In this document: positions 53,129 through 61,278 of the stretch, one piece after another
How the letters are laid out: every line of letters begins with the position of its first letter
Position numbering within the stretch: the stretch's first letter is position 1
From: Ulvibacter algarum
GTDB taxonomy: Bacteria > Bacteroidota > Bacteroidia > Flavobacteriales > Flavobacteriaceae
NCBI GenBank assembly: GCA_947488905.1
Contig: CANLBJ010000003.1
Span: 310,001-374,000 of the forward strand
Direction: 5' to 3'
DNA length: 64,000 bases
Notes under the pieces: model-generated
The model's input: the letters and a program-made list of their open reading frames with translations, nothing else
Told to the model about the DNA's origin: nothing
Databases searched by the model: none
Made by a program: the position numbers and the translations under genes

Positions 53129-54340
53129 TTATAAATTCACATTTTCAATAATAGCAGCATATCCTTGCCCTACACCTATACACATAGTAATAAGTGCATA
53201 TCTTTTATTTGTTTCTTGTAATTGTAATGCCGCTGAATATGCGATTCTAGCACCTGTAACTCCTAGTGGGTGTCCTATTGCAATAGAACCTCCATTTGGG
53301 TTTATTCTTGCATCATCATCTGCTAAGCCCCATTCCCTAATACACGCTAAAGCTTGCGAAGCAAATGCCTCATTAAGCTCAATTACATCCATATCTTCCA
53401 TTTTTAAACCAGCTTTTGCTAACGCTTTATTTGATGCGTTGACAGGACCGATCCCCATAATTCTTGGTTCTACTCCAACCACAGCAGAACTAACTATTCT
53501 AGCCATTGGTTTTAGATTATATTTTTTTACCGCAGCTTCGCTAGCTATAATTGTAGCTGCTGCTCCATCATTTAAACCAGAGGCATTACCAGCAGTAACA
53601 CTACCACCTTCTTTTTTAAATGCTGGTCGTAATTTTGCCAATATTTCTTTTGAAGAATTCGGTTTAATAAACTCATCATCTTTAAAGATAATTGGGTCTT
53701 TTTTTCGCTGCGGAATTTCAACAGCAACAATTTCTTTTGCTAATCGACCAGACTTTTGAGCCGCGGCTGCTTTCATCTGGCTGTTATAAGCAAATGCATC
53801 TTGATCTTCTCTTGAAATATTATATTTCTCAACCAAGTTTTCTGCCGTCGTTCCCATACCATCGACACCATATAACTCTTGCATTTTTGGGTTTACAAAA
53901 CGCCATCCAAATGTAGAATCGTACATTTTACTATCACCACCAAAAGCTGTTGAAGGTTTTGCCATCACGTATGGCCCACGTGTCATATTCTCAACACCAC
54001 CAGCAATAAATAAGTCACCGTCTCCAGCTTTTATTGCTCTGTTAGCATGAATAATTGCAGACAAACCACTACTACATAATCTGTTTACTGTTTCGCCAGG
54101 AACCGAAAAAGGCAATCCTGCAAGAAGTAAACTCATACGAGCAACATTACGGTTATCTTCACCCGCTTGATTTGCACAACCCATAATCACATCTTCATAC
54201 GCATCTAATGGAATGTTCGGGTTTTTATCAGTTACCGCTTTTATAACAAGTGCACCTAAATCATCTGTTCTCACAGCGCTAAGTGTTCCTTTATAGTTTC
54301 CTATTGGAGTTCTTACTCCGTCAATTATATATGCTTCCAT
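53129..54340 (-). CDS. paaJ: PaaJ-type thiolase
   Basis: Thiolase releasing acetyl-CoA and succinyl-CoA in the last step(s) of phenylacetate catabolism. 403 residues. Nucleophilic Cys in VNRLCSSGLSAI (C89), His in GGSIAIGHPLGVTGARIAYS, second Cys in MCIGVGQGYAAI. Its family name (3-oxoadipyl-CoA / dehydrosuberyl-CoA thiolase) comes from context plus sequence. A GAAATC tract lies immediately upstream of its ATG. Confidence 0.92.
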   Translation of the reverse strand: MEAYIIDGVRTPIGNYKGTLSAVRTDDLGALVIKAVTDKNPNIPLDAYEDVIMGCANQAGEDNRNVARMSLLLAGLPFSVPGETVNRLCSSGLSAIIHANRAIKAGDGDLFIAGGVENMTRGPYVMAKPSTAFGGDSKMYDSTFGWRFVNPKMQELYGVDGMGTTAENLVEKYNISREDQDAFAYNSQMKAAAAQKSGRLAKEIVAVEIPQRKKDPIIFKDDEFIKPNSSKEILAKLRPAFKKEGGSVTAGNASGLNDGAAATIIASEAAVKKYNLKPMARIVSSAVVGVEPRIMGIGPVNASNKALAKAGLKMEDMDVIELNEAFASQALACIREWGLADDDARINPNGGSIAIGHPLGVTGARIAYSAALQLQETNKRYALITMCIGVGQGYAAIIENVNL

Positions 54341-54345
54341 TTTAT

Positions 54346-54376
54346 GAAATTGAAATCGAAATTGAAATCGAAAACG
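54346..54376 (-). repeat. GAAATC hexamer tract upstream of paaJ
   Basis: On the plus strand GAAATTGAAATCGAAATTGA continues AATCGAAAACGAA; mixed GAAATT/GAAATC units in the paaI-paaJ gap, 5 bp from the paaJ start. Confidence 0.65.
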
Positions 54377-54410
54377 AATGCTTCGAAAACAAATTTCTAA
54401 TTATTTTTTT

Positions 54411-54845
54411 TTATTCTTCCCAGTCTTTATTCGTTCTATATACGACTCCTTTAAAGAGCGCTACTAACTCATCATCGCGTTTAACTTCTACGATATTAAA
54501 ACCTACTTTATTCTTTTGTACATCTAATGTTGCCTCTGCGGTAATATAATCCCCTTCATTTAAAGCCTCTATATGATTGATGCTTGTTTCAATAGACACA
54601 GCATATTTTCCGTGGGTATTTGCTGTAAACCCAAAAGCAGTATCTGCAAGCGAATAACTAATACCACCGTGTGCTTTATCCATACTATTTAGCATTTCTT
54701 TACGAATGGTCATGCCTACTTTTACGTGCCCAACTTTGCATTCTAGTATTTCAATTCCTAACCAAGTTGAGTAAGCATCTTGAGCTAGCATTTTATGTGG
54801 TATTCTCTCTCCTGCAAGAGGTATTAGGGATTTGGTATTAGGCAT
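54411..54845 (-). CDS. paaI: PaaI-type hotdog thioesterase
   Basis: 144 residues. Hotdog-fold thioesterase acting on pathway CoA esters. NSMDKAHGGISYSLADTAFG contains the HGG motif, and VSIETSINHIEALNEGDYIT the second conserved segment. The annotated ATG overlaps the four-helix gene's stop (TAATG). The first 18 residues (MPNTKSLIPLAGERIPHK) are encoded by a CCTAATnCC repeat, and the conserved protein may begin at Met19 (54791, MLAQDAYSTWLGIEIL). Confidence 0.88.
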   Translation of the reverse strand: MPNTKSLIPLAGERIPHKMLAQDAYSTWLGIEILECKVGHVKVGMTIRKEMLNSMDKAHGGISYSLADTAFGFTANTHGKYAVSIETSINHIEALNEGDYITAEATLDVQKNKVGFNIVEVKRDDELVALFKGVVYRTNKDWEE

Positions 54846-54848
54846 TAG
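54820..54848 (-). repeat. Terminal repeat of four-helix cassette B, paaI side
   Basis: Plus strand GGTATTAGGGATTTGGTATT followed by AGGCATTAG. Complementary to the CTAATCCC repeat at the other end of the cassette (55236-55258). Encodes the first residues of PaaI and the stop of the four-helix gene. Confidence 0.6.
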
Positions 54849-55225
54849 TTTTTATTTATTCTTTTAGTAATTGTACTTCTTAAAGAAGATAGCATCTTAG
54901 TAATTTCAGAAACCATTCTCCTATTTTCTTCGTCCATTTCAAAATCGATATAAGATCTTCTTCTCGATTTAGTACTACAACTTACACATTCATTTGCACT
55001 ATAAATTGCGTGATTAATGTGTTTCACAAATTGCGCATCAGAACCTGGATACCCTTCAGCTATATTAAGTGCTATAGAATCTGAGGCTCTTCTAAATTGT
55101 GATGAAAGCGCATATAACTCGTAGTTTGGGTATATTTTGACTTGCTCGTTTACAACCTCTCCATAATCCATGGCCTTTTGGTAAACATTCAAATCTTCAA
55201 ACTTAAAATGATAGTGACTTTTCAT
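54845..55225 (-). CDS. Four-helix-bundle protein (S23/Avd-like), copy B
   Basis: 126 residues. FKFEDLNVYQKAMDYGEVVN, LSSQFRRASDSIALNIAEGY and HINHAIYSANECVSCSTKSR are the family's landmarks. Same family as copy A (46736) but clearly diverged. It lies between paaH and paaI and its stop overlaps paaI's ATG, so it shares the transcript. Flanked by inverted TTAGGGA/TCCCTAA repeats. Not needed for phenylacetate degradation as far as known. Confidence 0.9.
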   Translation of the reverse strand: MKSHYHFKFEDLNVYQKAMDYGEVVNEQVKIYPNYELYALSSQFRRASDSIALNIAEGYPGSDAQFVKHINHAIYSANECVSCSTKSRRRSYIDFEMDEENRRMVSEITKMLSSLRSTITKRINKN

Positions 55226-55235
55226 ACTGATTTTT

Positions 55236-55258
55236 CTAATCCCTAATCCCTAATTCCC
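55236..55258 (-). repeat. Terminal repeat of four-helix cassette B, paaH side
   Basis: Plus strand CTAATCCCTAATCCCTAATT then CCC, three tandem units. The paaH frame ends within it (GGG AAT TAG). Inverted relative to 54820-54848. Confidence 0.6.
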
Positions 55259-56419
55259 AAAAAACTGTTTATTTTCTTTATTCATCCTTCTTAATAAAGG
55301 AGAACAACGATATCTATCTTCGCCATATTCCTCATACAACGCGTCTAGCGCATGCACGCAATTATCAATACCTAACTCATCTGCCCAAGTCAATAATCCT
55401 TTTGGATAATTAACACCTTTAGTCATTGCATTATCAATATCTTGAGCACTAGCAACATTTAAAAACAAAGCATCTGCAGCTTCATTGATCAACATCACCA
55501 CTATCCTATTCTTTATACTTTCTAATAGGTTTTGATCTTTAGATGGTTCTGGCCTAACACTTTCTTCTGAGTAATTATAAAAACCTCTTCCAGTTTTCCT
55601 ACCTAAATATCCTGCTTCTGCAAAACGTTTTTGAGTAAATGCTGGCTTGTATCTTGGATCATAATAAAATGCTGTAAAAACGGTTTCGGTAACAGTATAA
55701 TTCACATCGTTACCTATAAAATCCATTAACTCAAAAGGTCCCATTTTAAAACCTCCAACAGATTTCATTGCATAATCAATGGTTACAAAATCTGCTATTC
55801 CTTCTTCATAAATACGGAGTGCTTCACCATAAAATGGTCTTGCTACTCTATTCACAATAAAGCCTGGAGTATCCTTTGCTACTGCAACCACTTTTTTCCA
55901 ACTCTTAATTGTTTTTTCTGAAATTTTAAGCACATCATCACTTGTCTGAATTGCTGGAATAACCTCAACAAGTTTCATCAATGGCGCAGGATTAAAAAAG
56001 TGAATTCCTACACAGCGTTCAGGTTTTTGTAATGACGATGCTATTGAAGCAATTGACAATGAAGAAGTATTTGATGCAATTATACAGGCATCAGAAACAT
56101 AACTTTCTAACTCTTGAAAAACCTTTTTCTTTATGTCGAGATTCTCAACAATAGCCTCGATAGTCAAATCACTATCTGCTAACTCTTTTAAAGAATTTAC
56201 ATAGCTAATGTTCTCTTGAATACGTGTTTTTTCTTCGGAAGTAACACGGCCTTTTTCAACGAGTCGCGTCATTATTTTCTCTAAACTAGCTTTAGCTTTA
56301 TCAAGTGCAGCTTGGTTTAAATCAAATAATTTAACTGTACAACCTGCCGTGGATGCTACTTGTGCGATCCCAGAACCCATTGTTCCTGCTCCTATTATTC
56401 CTATGTTGGTTATTTTCAT
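55250..56419 (-). CDS. paaH: PaaH, 3-hydroxyacyl-CoA dehydrogenase
   Basis: Oxidises 3-hydroxyadipyl-CoA with NAD. 389 residues. Dinucleotide-binding loop GAGTMGSGIAQVAS (9-22); catalytic His in CVGIHFFNPAPLMKLVEVIP; NAD/substrate segment KDTPGFIVNRVARPF; two helical dimerisation domains after residue 190, the second (290-389) with NEAADALFLNVASAQDIDNA. The stop codon lies in a cassette repeat. Confidence 0.93.
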   Translation of the reverse strand: MKITNIGIIGAGTMGSGIAQVASTAGCTVKLFDLNQAALDKAKASLEKIMTRLVEKGRVTSEEKTRIQENISYVNSLKELADSDLTIEAIVENLDIKKKVFQELESYVSDACIIASNTSSLSIASIASSLQKPERCVGIHFFNPAPLMKLVEVIPAIQTSDDVLKISEKTIKSWKKVVAVAKDTPGFIVNRVARPFYGEALRIYEEGIADFVTIDYAMKSVGGFKMGPFELMDFIGNDVNYTVTETVFTAFYYDPRYKPAFTQKRFAEAGYLGRKTGRGFYNYSEESVRPEPSKDQNLLESIKNRIVVMLINEAADALFLNVASAQDIDNAMTKGVNYPKGLLTWADELGIDNCVHALDALYEEYGEDRYRCSPLLRRMNKENKQFFGN

Positions 56420-56443
56420 TTAAATTAGGTCTATTACATCAAA

Positions 56444-56468
56444 CCTCTCGACTGCGCTCGAGGAGACA
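56444..56468 (-). repeat. Intra-operon hairpin element, copy 1
   Basis: Plus strand CCTCTCGACTGCGCTCGAGG then AGACA. CTCGA/TCGAG arms around CTGCGC. Between paaG stop (7 bp) and paaH start (24 bp). Confidence 0.75.
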
Positions 56469-56475
56469 TAGTGAT

Positions 56476-57258
56476 TTACTTCCCTTTAAATACGGGTTTT
56501 CTTTTTTCTACAAACGCGGCTACACCTTCTGCATAATCTTCTGTAGAAGCTGATTCAATTTGTAATTTACTTTCTAATTTTAATTGCTCTTCAAGATTGT
56601 TATTCATTGATTGATTAAGCAATCTTTTTGTTAAGCCCAATGCCTTTGTTGGCATATTAGCTAATGTCAATGCTTTTAAATTAACTTCTTCCATTAAAGT
56701 TTCCGAAGCAACCACACTATAAATCATACCCATCTGCTCTGCTTTTTCTGCGGAAATTTTATCCCCTAACATCATTATTGCAGATGCTTTTCCAAACCCT
56801 ATTAATCGAGGTAAAAAGAATGTCCCAGCACTATCTGGCACTAAGCCAATTTTACTAAAAGCTTGTATAAAACTTGCTCTATCACTTGCAATTACTACAT
56901 CACAAGCTAATGCTATATTTGCTCCAGCACCTGCTGCAACACCATTTACACCACAAATTATTGGTTTTTCAATAGCTCTGATTCTGTTAACGATAGGGTT
57001 ATAATGGTCGTCAAGTATTTTTTTAAACCCTGGGTTCAAATCTGGATTTGTAATCTCACCAATATCTTGTCCCGCACAAAAAGCTTTTCCGTTTCCGGTT
57101 AAGATAATAGCTCTTACGTCATCATCTTTTTCACAAGCATCAAGTTCATCTTGAAGCAAAAAAGCCATCTCTCTATTAAAGCTATTAAAAACCTCTGGAC
57201 GGTTAAGAGTTAAGGTTGCAACTCCGTTTTTTATTTCTTTCGTTATTGGTTGATTCAT
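56476..57258 (-). CDS. paaG: PaaG, ring 1,2-epoxyphenylacetyl-CoA isomerase
   Basis: Isomerises the epoxide to oxepin-CoA. 260 residues of crotonase fold. FCAGQDIGEITNPDLNPGFK and IGLVPDSAGTFFLPRLIGFG are PaaG-type, the second including the Asp that replaces the usual hydratase Glu. The first Glu position is Ala/Asn (GVAAGAGANIALACD), as expected for PaaG. Confidence 0.9.
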   Translation of the reverse strand: MNQPITKEIKNGVATLTLNRPEVFNSFNREMAFLLQDELDACEKDDDVRAIILTGNGKAFCAGQDIGEITNPDLNPGFKKILDDHYNPIVNRIRAIEKPIICGVNGVAAGAGANIALACDVVIASDRASFIQAFSKIGLVPDSAGTFFLPRLIGFGKASAIMMLGDKISAEKAEQMGMIYSVVASETLMEEVNLKALTLANMPTKALGLTKRLLNQSMNNNLEEQLKLESKLQIESASTEDYAEGVAAFVEKRKPVFKGK

Positions 57259-57284
57259 AGTATTATTTTAAAACTGAAAAATTC

Positions 57285-57319
57285 TAGGTGTAAAAACTAA
57301 GATTAATCTTTACACCTAA
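57285..57319. repeat. Perfect 10-bp hairpin in the paaD-paaG gap
   Basis: TAGGTGTAAA and TTTACACCTA enclose 14-15 bases. No T-run on the minus strand, so more likely an mRNA stability or processing element than a terminator. Confidence 0.5.
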
Positions 57320-57342
57320 AATTTACATTTTTAGGTTATTAT

Positions 57343-57846
57343 TTATTTCAAACATTTAAAGTAATCAAATGGCTCAAGGCAATCATCGCATTTAAATAAT
57401 GCTTTGCAAGCGGTAGAACCAAACTGACTTACTAAATGCGTATTTGTACTTTTACATTGCGGACAGATTACTTTTTTGGCATTTCCTAAAAGCACCTCTT
57501 TGTCTGCAGATTCTGAAAGTGGTCTCGCGATACCATACTCTTCCATTTTTAATAATCCTGCTTCACTTATCCAGTCTGTACTCCACGCCGGACTTAAAAT
57601 TAACTCCACCTCAACAGATTTACCTAAAGGATTAAAAGCAGCTTTTAAGTCATCACCAATCACATCCATTGCTGGGCAACCGCTATAGGTTGGGGTTAAC
57701 TTCACTTTAATGACTCCATCTACCTCAATCGCCTCTCTAATAACTCCCAGGTCTAAAACCGTCAACACGGGAATTTCAGGATCACTTACTTGTTCCAGAA
57801 TCGGAATTAAGTGTTGGTCGATATTTACGGTTTGAGTTAGTGCCAT
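57343..57846 (-). CDS. paaD: PaaD, phenylacetyl-CoA epoxidase maturation subunit
   Basis: 167 residues. N-terminal MIP18/DUF59 domain with SDPEIPVLTVLDLGVIREAI and TPTYSGCPAMDVIGDDLKAA; C-terminal zinc-ribbon-like segment VICPQCKSTNT … ACKALFKCDDCLEPFDYFKC. Thought to act in cluster assembly for the epoxidase. Lies after paaC with hairpin element copy 2 in the gap. Confidence 0.92.
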   Translation of the reverse strand: MALTQTVNIDQHLIPILEQVSDPEIPVLTVLDLGVIREAIEVDGVIKVKLTPTYSGCPAMDVIGDDLKAAFNPLGKSVEVELILSPAWSTDWISEAGLLKMEEYGIARPLSESADKEVLLGNAKKVICPQCKSTNTHLVSQFGSTACKALFKCDDCLEPFDYFKCLK

Positions 57847-57870
57847 TACAATTTATGCAGTTTCATTTAA

Positions 57871-57895
57871 CTTCTCGATTGCGCTCGATGAGACA
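57871..57895 (-). repeat. Intra-operon hairpin element, copy 2
   Basis: Plus strand CTTCTCGATTGCGCTCGATG then AGACA. Matches copies 1 and 3. 24 bp before the paaD start. Confidence 0.75.
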
Positions 57896-57927
57896 AACAA
57901 AAGTTCATCAGTTTCGGTTTCACAGGA

Positions 57928-58683
57928 TTACCATTCCATGTTAGGATAAGTACGTTGCATATATTGCAAATCACTTAATATATACCCCATATGCTCGCTG
58001 TGAATTCCTTTTTTACCACCTCTTGTAAAGTATTTACCTTCTGGAACAGTTAGATTTGCTTCTTTTAATAATTCTGAAATTTCAGCGTAATAAAGCTCCT
58101 TAAGTTTTGAAGTGTCAACACCTATACCATCAGCGATCATTGCTTTATCTGCTTCGGTTAGATCAAAAAGCTCATCTGTGTATACCCACAAATCATCAAT
58201 TGCTTCTTGCATTTTAGCATTACTTTCTTCTGTACCGTCACCTAATCTTTTTACCCAGTCGCCTGAAAAACGCTTGTGGTAGCTTACTTCTTTAATTCCT
58301 TTTTTTGCAATTGCAGCGAGTGTTTCGTCTTTACTATTTAGCATTTCTGTCATAAATAATAGGTGAAACACATCAAATAAATATTGACGCCCCATGACAA
58401 AACCAAAATGATCATTTGGCTGTTCTACTAATAACACATTTTTATATTCGCGTTCTAACCTTAGAAAAGCAAGATCGTCTTCTGTCTTTCCTTCACCTTG
58501 AATTTTCGCTGCGTATTGATAGTAATTTCTTGTCTGACCAATTAAATCTAATGAAATATTGGTACCTGCTATATCTGTTTCAAGCGTTGGACCGTGGCCA
58601 CACAGTTCACCTAAGCGTTGCGCTAGGATAAGACTGTTGTCTGCTATTGATATTATGTAATTGTATAGATTGTTCTGTTTCAT
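57928..58683 (-). CDS. paaC: PaaC, structural subunit of phenylacetyl-CoA epoxidase
   Basis: 251 residues, helical ferritin-like. DNSLILAQRLGELCGHGPTL, VEQPNDHFGFVMGRQYLFDV and KEVSYHKRFSGDWVKRLGDG are PaaC landmarks. It pairs with PaaA as the non-catalytic homologue; some iron ligands are expected to be missing. Confidence 0.93.
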   Translation of the reverse strand: MKQNNLYNYIISIADNSLILAQRLGELCGHGPTLETDIAGTNISLDLIGQTRNYYQYAAKIQGEGKTEDDLAFLRLEREYKNVLLVEQPNDHFGFVMGRQYLFDVFHLLFMTEMLNSKDETLAAIAKKGIKEVSYHKRFSGDWVKRLGDGTEESNAKMQEAIDDLWVYTDELFDLTEADKAMIADGIGVDTSKLKELYYAEISELLKEANLTVPEGKYFTRGGKKGIHSEHMGYILSDLQYMQRTYPNMEW

Positions 58684-58710
58684 TTAAAATAGTGATGTGT
58701 TTGTCAGAGA

Positions 58711-58735
58711 CCTTTCGACTGCGCTCAAGGAGACA
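58711..58735 (-). repeat. Intra-operon hairpin element, copy 3
   Basis: Plus strand CCTTTCGACTGCGCTCAAGG then AGACA; CCTT/AAGG arms show compensatory change relative to copy 1. 27 bp before the paaC start. Confidence 0.75.
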
Positions 58736-58747
58736 AACAATTTACAT

Positions 58748-59032
58748 TTACATATGTTTTACCTCGTCTGGTAAATCATAGAAAGTAGGATGACGATACA
58801 CCTTATCTTGTGCTGGTTCAAATAACTCGCCATTATGTTCTGGGTTGCTAGCTGTAATATTTGTGCTTTCTACGACCCAAATACTTACACCTTCACTTCT
58901 TCTTGTATATACATCACGTGCATTTTCTAAAGCCATTTCTGCATCACTTGCATGTAGACTTCCAAAATGACGGTGCTCTAATCCGTTTTTACTTCTTACG
59001 AAGATTTCCCATAAGGGCCAGTTCTTACTCAT
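58748..59032 (-). CDS. paaB: PaaB, subunit of phenylacetyl-CoA epoxidase
   Basis: 94 residues, normal length. NWPLWEIFVRSKNGLEHRHF and DAEMALENARDVYTRRSEGV then SIWVV are the family's fixed features. Bridges PaaAC heterodimers in the known complex. The 84-bp gap to paaA contains short direct repeats of AGTATTGAG-like units. Confidence 0.94.
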   Translation of the reverse strand: MSKNWPLWEIFVRSKNGLEHRHFGSLHASDAEMALENARDVYTRRSEGVSIWVVESTNITASNPEHNGELFEPAQDKVYRHPTFYDLPDEVKHM

Positions 59033-59116
59033 ATTTTTAAAGTATTGAGATGTGAGTATTGAGTTATAAGCAGAGAATTATCTTCTCAAGACTAACAACT
59101 AAAAACTCACTACTAT

Positions 59117-60073
59117 TTATATAGCTTCTTTTAATTTTCTTGCTTCCTTTTTGTCTGCATATGCCATTGCTGCATCACGAACCCATTCTCCATTTTCCCA
59201 GGCACTTACTCTAGCTTTCATTCTTTGCTTATTGCAAGGACCGTGGCCTTTTACAACTTGCCAGAATTCATCCCAGTTAATTTCACCAAAATCATAAACT
59301 CCCTTTTCATCGTTCCATTTTAAATCTGGATCTGGAATTGTTAAACCAAGTAGTTCTGCTTGAGGTACCGTTTGATCTATAAATTGCTGACGAAGATCAT
59401 CATTAGATTTTCTTTTTAGCTTCCATTTCATAGACTGCTCCGTGTGTATACTTTCTGCATCTGTTGGCCCCAACATCATTAGACTTGGCCACCACCATCT
59501 ATTTAGCGCATCTTGCGCCATGTCTTTTTGCTCTTGAGACCCATTACAGAGTTTCAACATAATTTCAAACCCTTGTCTCTGATGAAAAGACTCTTCTTTA
59601 CAAACACGAACCATTGCTCTTGCATAAGGCCCAAATGATGTATTACATAGTGGTACTTGATTGATAATGGCTGCACCATCAACTAACCAACCTACTGCTC
59701 CCATATCTGCCCAAGTGACTGTTGGGTAATTGAAAATAGAAGAATATTTTGCCTTACCAGAATGTAATTGCTCATATAATTCATCACGAGAAACTCCTAA
59801 AGTCTCACATGCCGAATATAAATACAAACCGTGACCAGCTTCATCTTGAACCTTCGCTAACAATGCTGCTTTTCTTCTTAACGAAGGAGCTCTTGTTATC
59901 CAGTTTCCTTCTGGCAACATTCCTACAATTTCACTATGCGCGTGTTGCGACATCTGCCTAATATGTGTCTTACGATACTTTTCTGGCATCCAATCTTTAG
60001 GTTCAATCTTCTCATCTCGCGCTATGCGTGCCTCAAAAATTTCTTCAAGATTTTTAATTTGTTCGTTGCTCAT
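59117..60073 (-). CDS. paaA: PaaA, catalytic diiron subunit of phenylacetyl-CoA epoxidase
   Basis: Epoxidises the aromatic ring of phenylacetyl-CoA using a diiron centre. 318 residues. Iron-ligand helices [20 protein letters not shown] and [20 protein letters not shown] each carry ExxH. C-terminal [20 protein letters not shown] is family-typical. 41 bp after paaE. Confidence 0.95.
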   Translation of the reverse strand: MSNEQIKNLEEIFEARIARDEKIEPKDWMPEKYRKTHIRQMSQHAHSEIVGMLPEGNWITRAPSLRRKAALLAKVQDEAGHGLYLYSACETLGVSRDELYEQLHSGKAKYSSIFNYPTVTWADMGAVGWLVDGAAIINQVPLCNTSFGPYARAMVRVCKEESFHQRQGFEIMLKLCNGSQEQKDMAQDALNRWWWPSLMMLGPTDAESIHTEQSMKWKLKRKSNDDLRQQFIDQTVPQAELLGLTIPDPDLKWNDEKGVYDFGEINWDEFWQVVKGHGPCNKQRMKARVSAWENGEWVRDAAMAYADKKEARKLKEAI

Positions 60074-60114
60074 TTTATTCTGCTTTATGCTTTTGGCCTT
60101 AAACCATAAGCTAA

Positions 60115-61188
60115 TTAGACATCAAAATCTACTATTACTTTATCTGTGGTTGGTACTGCTTGGCAGCTCAACACTAGGTTTTGCGATACTTCTTTATCAC
60201 TCAACGCATAATTTATTTTCATCTCGACAGCTCCTTCTTTCACCTCACATTTACATGTACTACAAACGCCACCTTTACAAGCAAAAGGCAAATCTGCCCC
60301 TGCACCTAAAGCGGCATCAAGAATATTATCGTATTCTTTAGTCATCACAAAAGAAAACTCTTTCCCGCCATCAACAATAGTGATTTCTGTACCCTCTACA
60401 TTTTGTTGTGCTAAACGTTCTGCTCTTGCTATATCCTCTTCAGTTAATCCTGTTACAAATAACTCAAAATGCACATTCTCTTTTGGCAATCCTGCTTTCA
60501 CTAAATAGTCACTAACAAAGTTTACCATTTTTTCTGGTCCGCATAAAAACACTTCGTTTGTATCAGGAATATCAATAAAAGTCTTTGTTAAAACCTCCAT
60601 CTTTTCTTCATCAAAACGACCATTAAACAACTCGATATCTCTTTTCTCTTTGGTTAAGAAATAGTTGATTTCAAAACGTCCAAAATACTTATTACGCAAT
60701 TGCTCTAACTCTTCTTTAAAGATAATAGATTTTGCCGTTTTATTCACATAAAAAAGCTTGCAAGTAGACTGAGGTTCAGCCGCTAAGTGCGCTTTTACCA
60801 TTGATAAAACTGGTGTAATACCACTACCTGCTGCAAAGAATAAATAGTTTTTTGCTTCGGAAGGTTGACACGCTACTCCAAAATTTCCACTTGGGGCCAT
60901 TACTTCTAAAGTATCACCAGCTTTTAAAGTAGTGTTTACAAAAGTTGAAAACACACCTCCTAGAATCTGCTTTACAGCAACTTTCCATTCGCCATCTGCA
61001 GGACCCGAACATAGACTATAAGAACGTCTTGTGTCTTTGCCATCAATATCAGCTTTTAGCGTTAAGTGTTGTCCTTGACGAAACTTAAATTCATTTACAA
61101 TTTCCGAAGGAACATCAAACGTTATTACTGATGTATCATCCGTCTCTTTATAAATATCTTTTATTTTGAGTTTGTGAAATATAGCCAC
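60115..61188 (-). CDS. paaE: PaaE, reductase of phenylacetyl-CoA epoxidase
   Basis: Transfers electrons from NAD(P)H through FAD and a 2Fe-2S cluster to PaaA. 357 residues. FAD-binding [20 protein letters not shown] (56-75), NAD domain with [20 protein letters not shown]-terminal ferredoxin with [17 protein letters not shown] and VLSCQAVP (four Cys). Start is GTG at 61188. First gene of the operon; its promoter contains the PaaR-type palindrome. Confidence 0.95.
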   Translation of the reverse strand: MAIFHKLKIKDIYKETDDTSVITFDVPSEIVNEFKFRQGQHLTLKADIDGKDTRRSYSLCSGPADGEWKVAVKQILGGVFSTFVNTTLKAGDTLEVMAPSGNFGVACQPSEAKNYLFFAAGSGITPVLSMVKAHLAAEPQSTCKLFYVNKTAKSIIFKEELEQLRNKYFGRFEINYFLTKEKRDIELFNGRFDEEKMEVLTKTFIDIPDTNEVFLCGPEKMVNFVSDYLVKAGLPKENVHFELFVTGLTEEDIARAERLAQQNVEGTEITIVDGGKEFSFVMTKEYDNILDAALGAGADLPFACKGGVCSTCKCEVKEGAVEMKINYALSDKEVSQNLVLSCQAVPTTDKVIVDFDV

Positions 61189-61210
61189 AGGTTTTTTGGT
61201 TTTAAGTAAA

Positions 61211-61241
61211 CAAAACTAACGATTGTTAGTTAGATATGCAA
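61211..61241 (-). promoter_or_regulatory. paaE: paaE promoter with overlapping operator
   Basis: On the minus strand TTG (61241-61239) and TAGTTTTG (61218-61211) are 20 bp apart, a full match to the Bacteroidota promoter. The palindrome AACTAAC-GATT-GTTAGTT (61214-61231 on the plus strand) lies between and overlaps the -7 box, so bound repressor would block RNA polymerase. Confidence 0.8.
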
Positions 61242-61278
61242 ATACACAAAAAAAGGCTTTAAAAGAGTAGGCTGCTTA

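Noticed and set aside
50919-53916. Plus-strand frames opposite paaZ and paaJ
   Set aside because: Antisense shadows with no promoter, no known domain and many rare codons.
46736-55225. Diversity-generating retroelement (four-helix proteins are related to Avd)
   Set aside because: No reverse transcriptase gene and no template/variable repeat pair is seen anywhere in the window.
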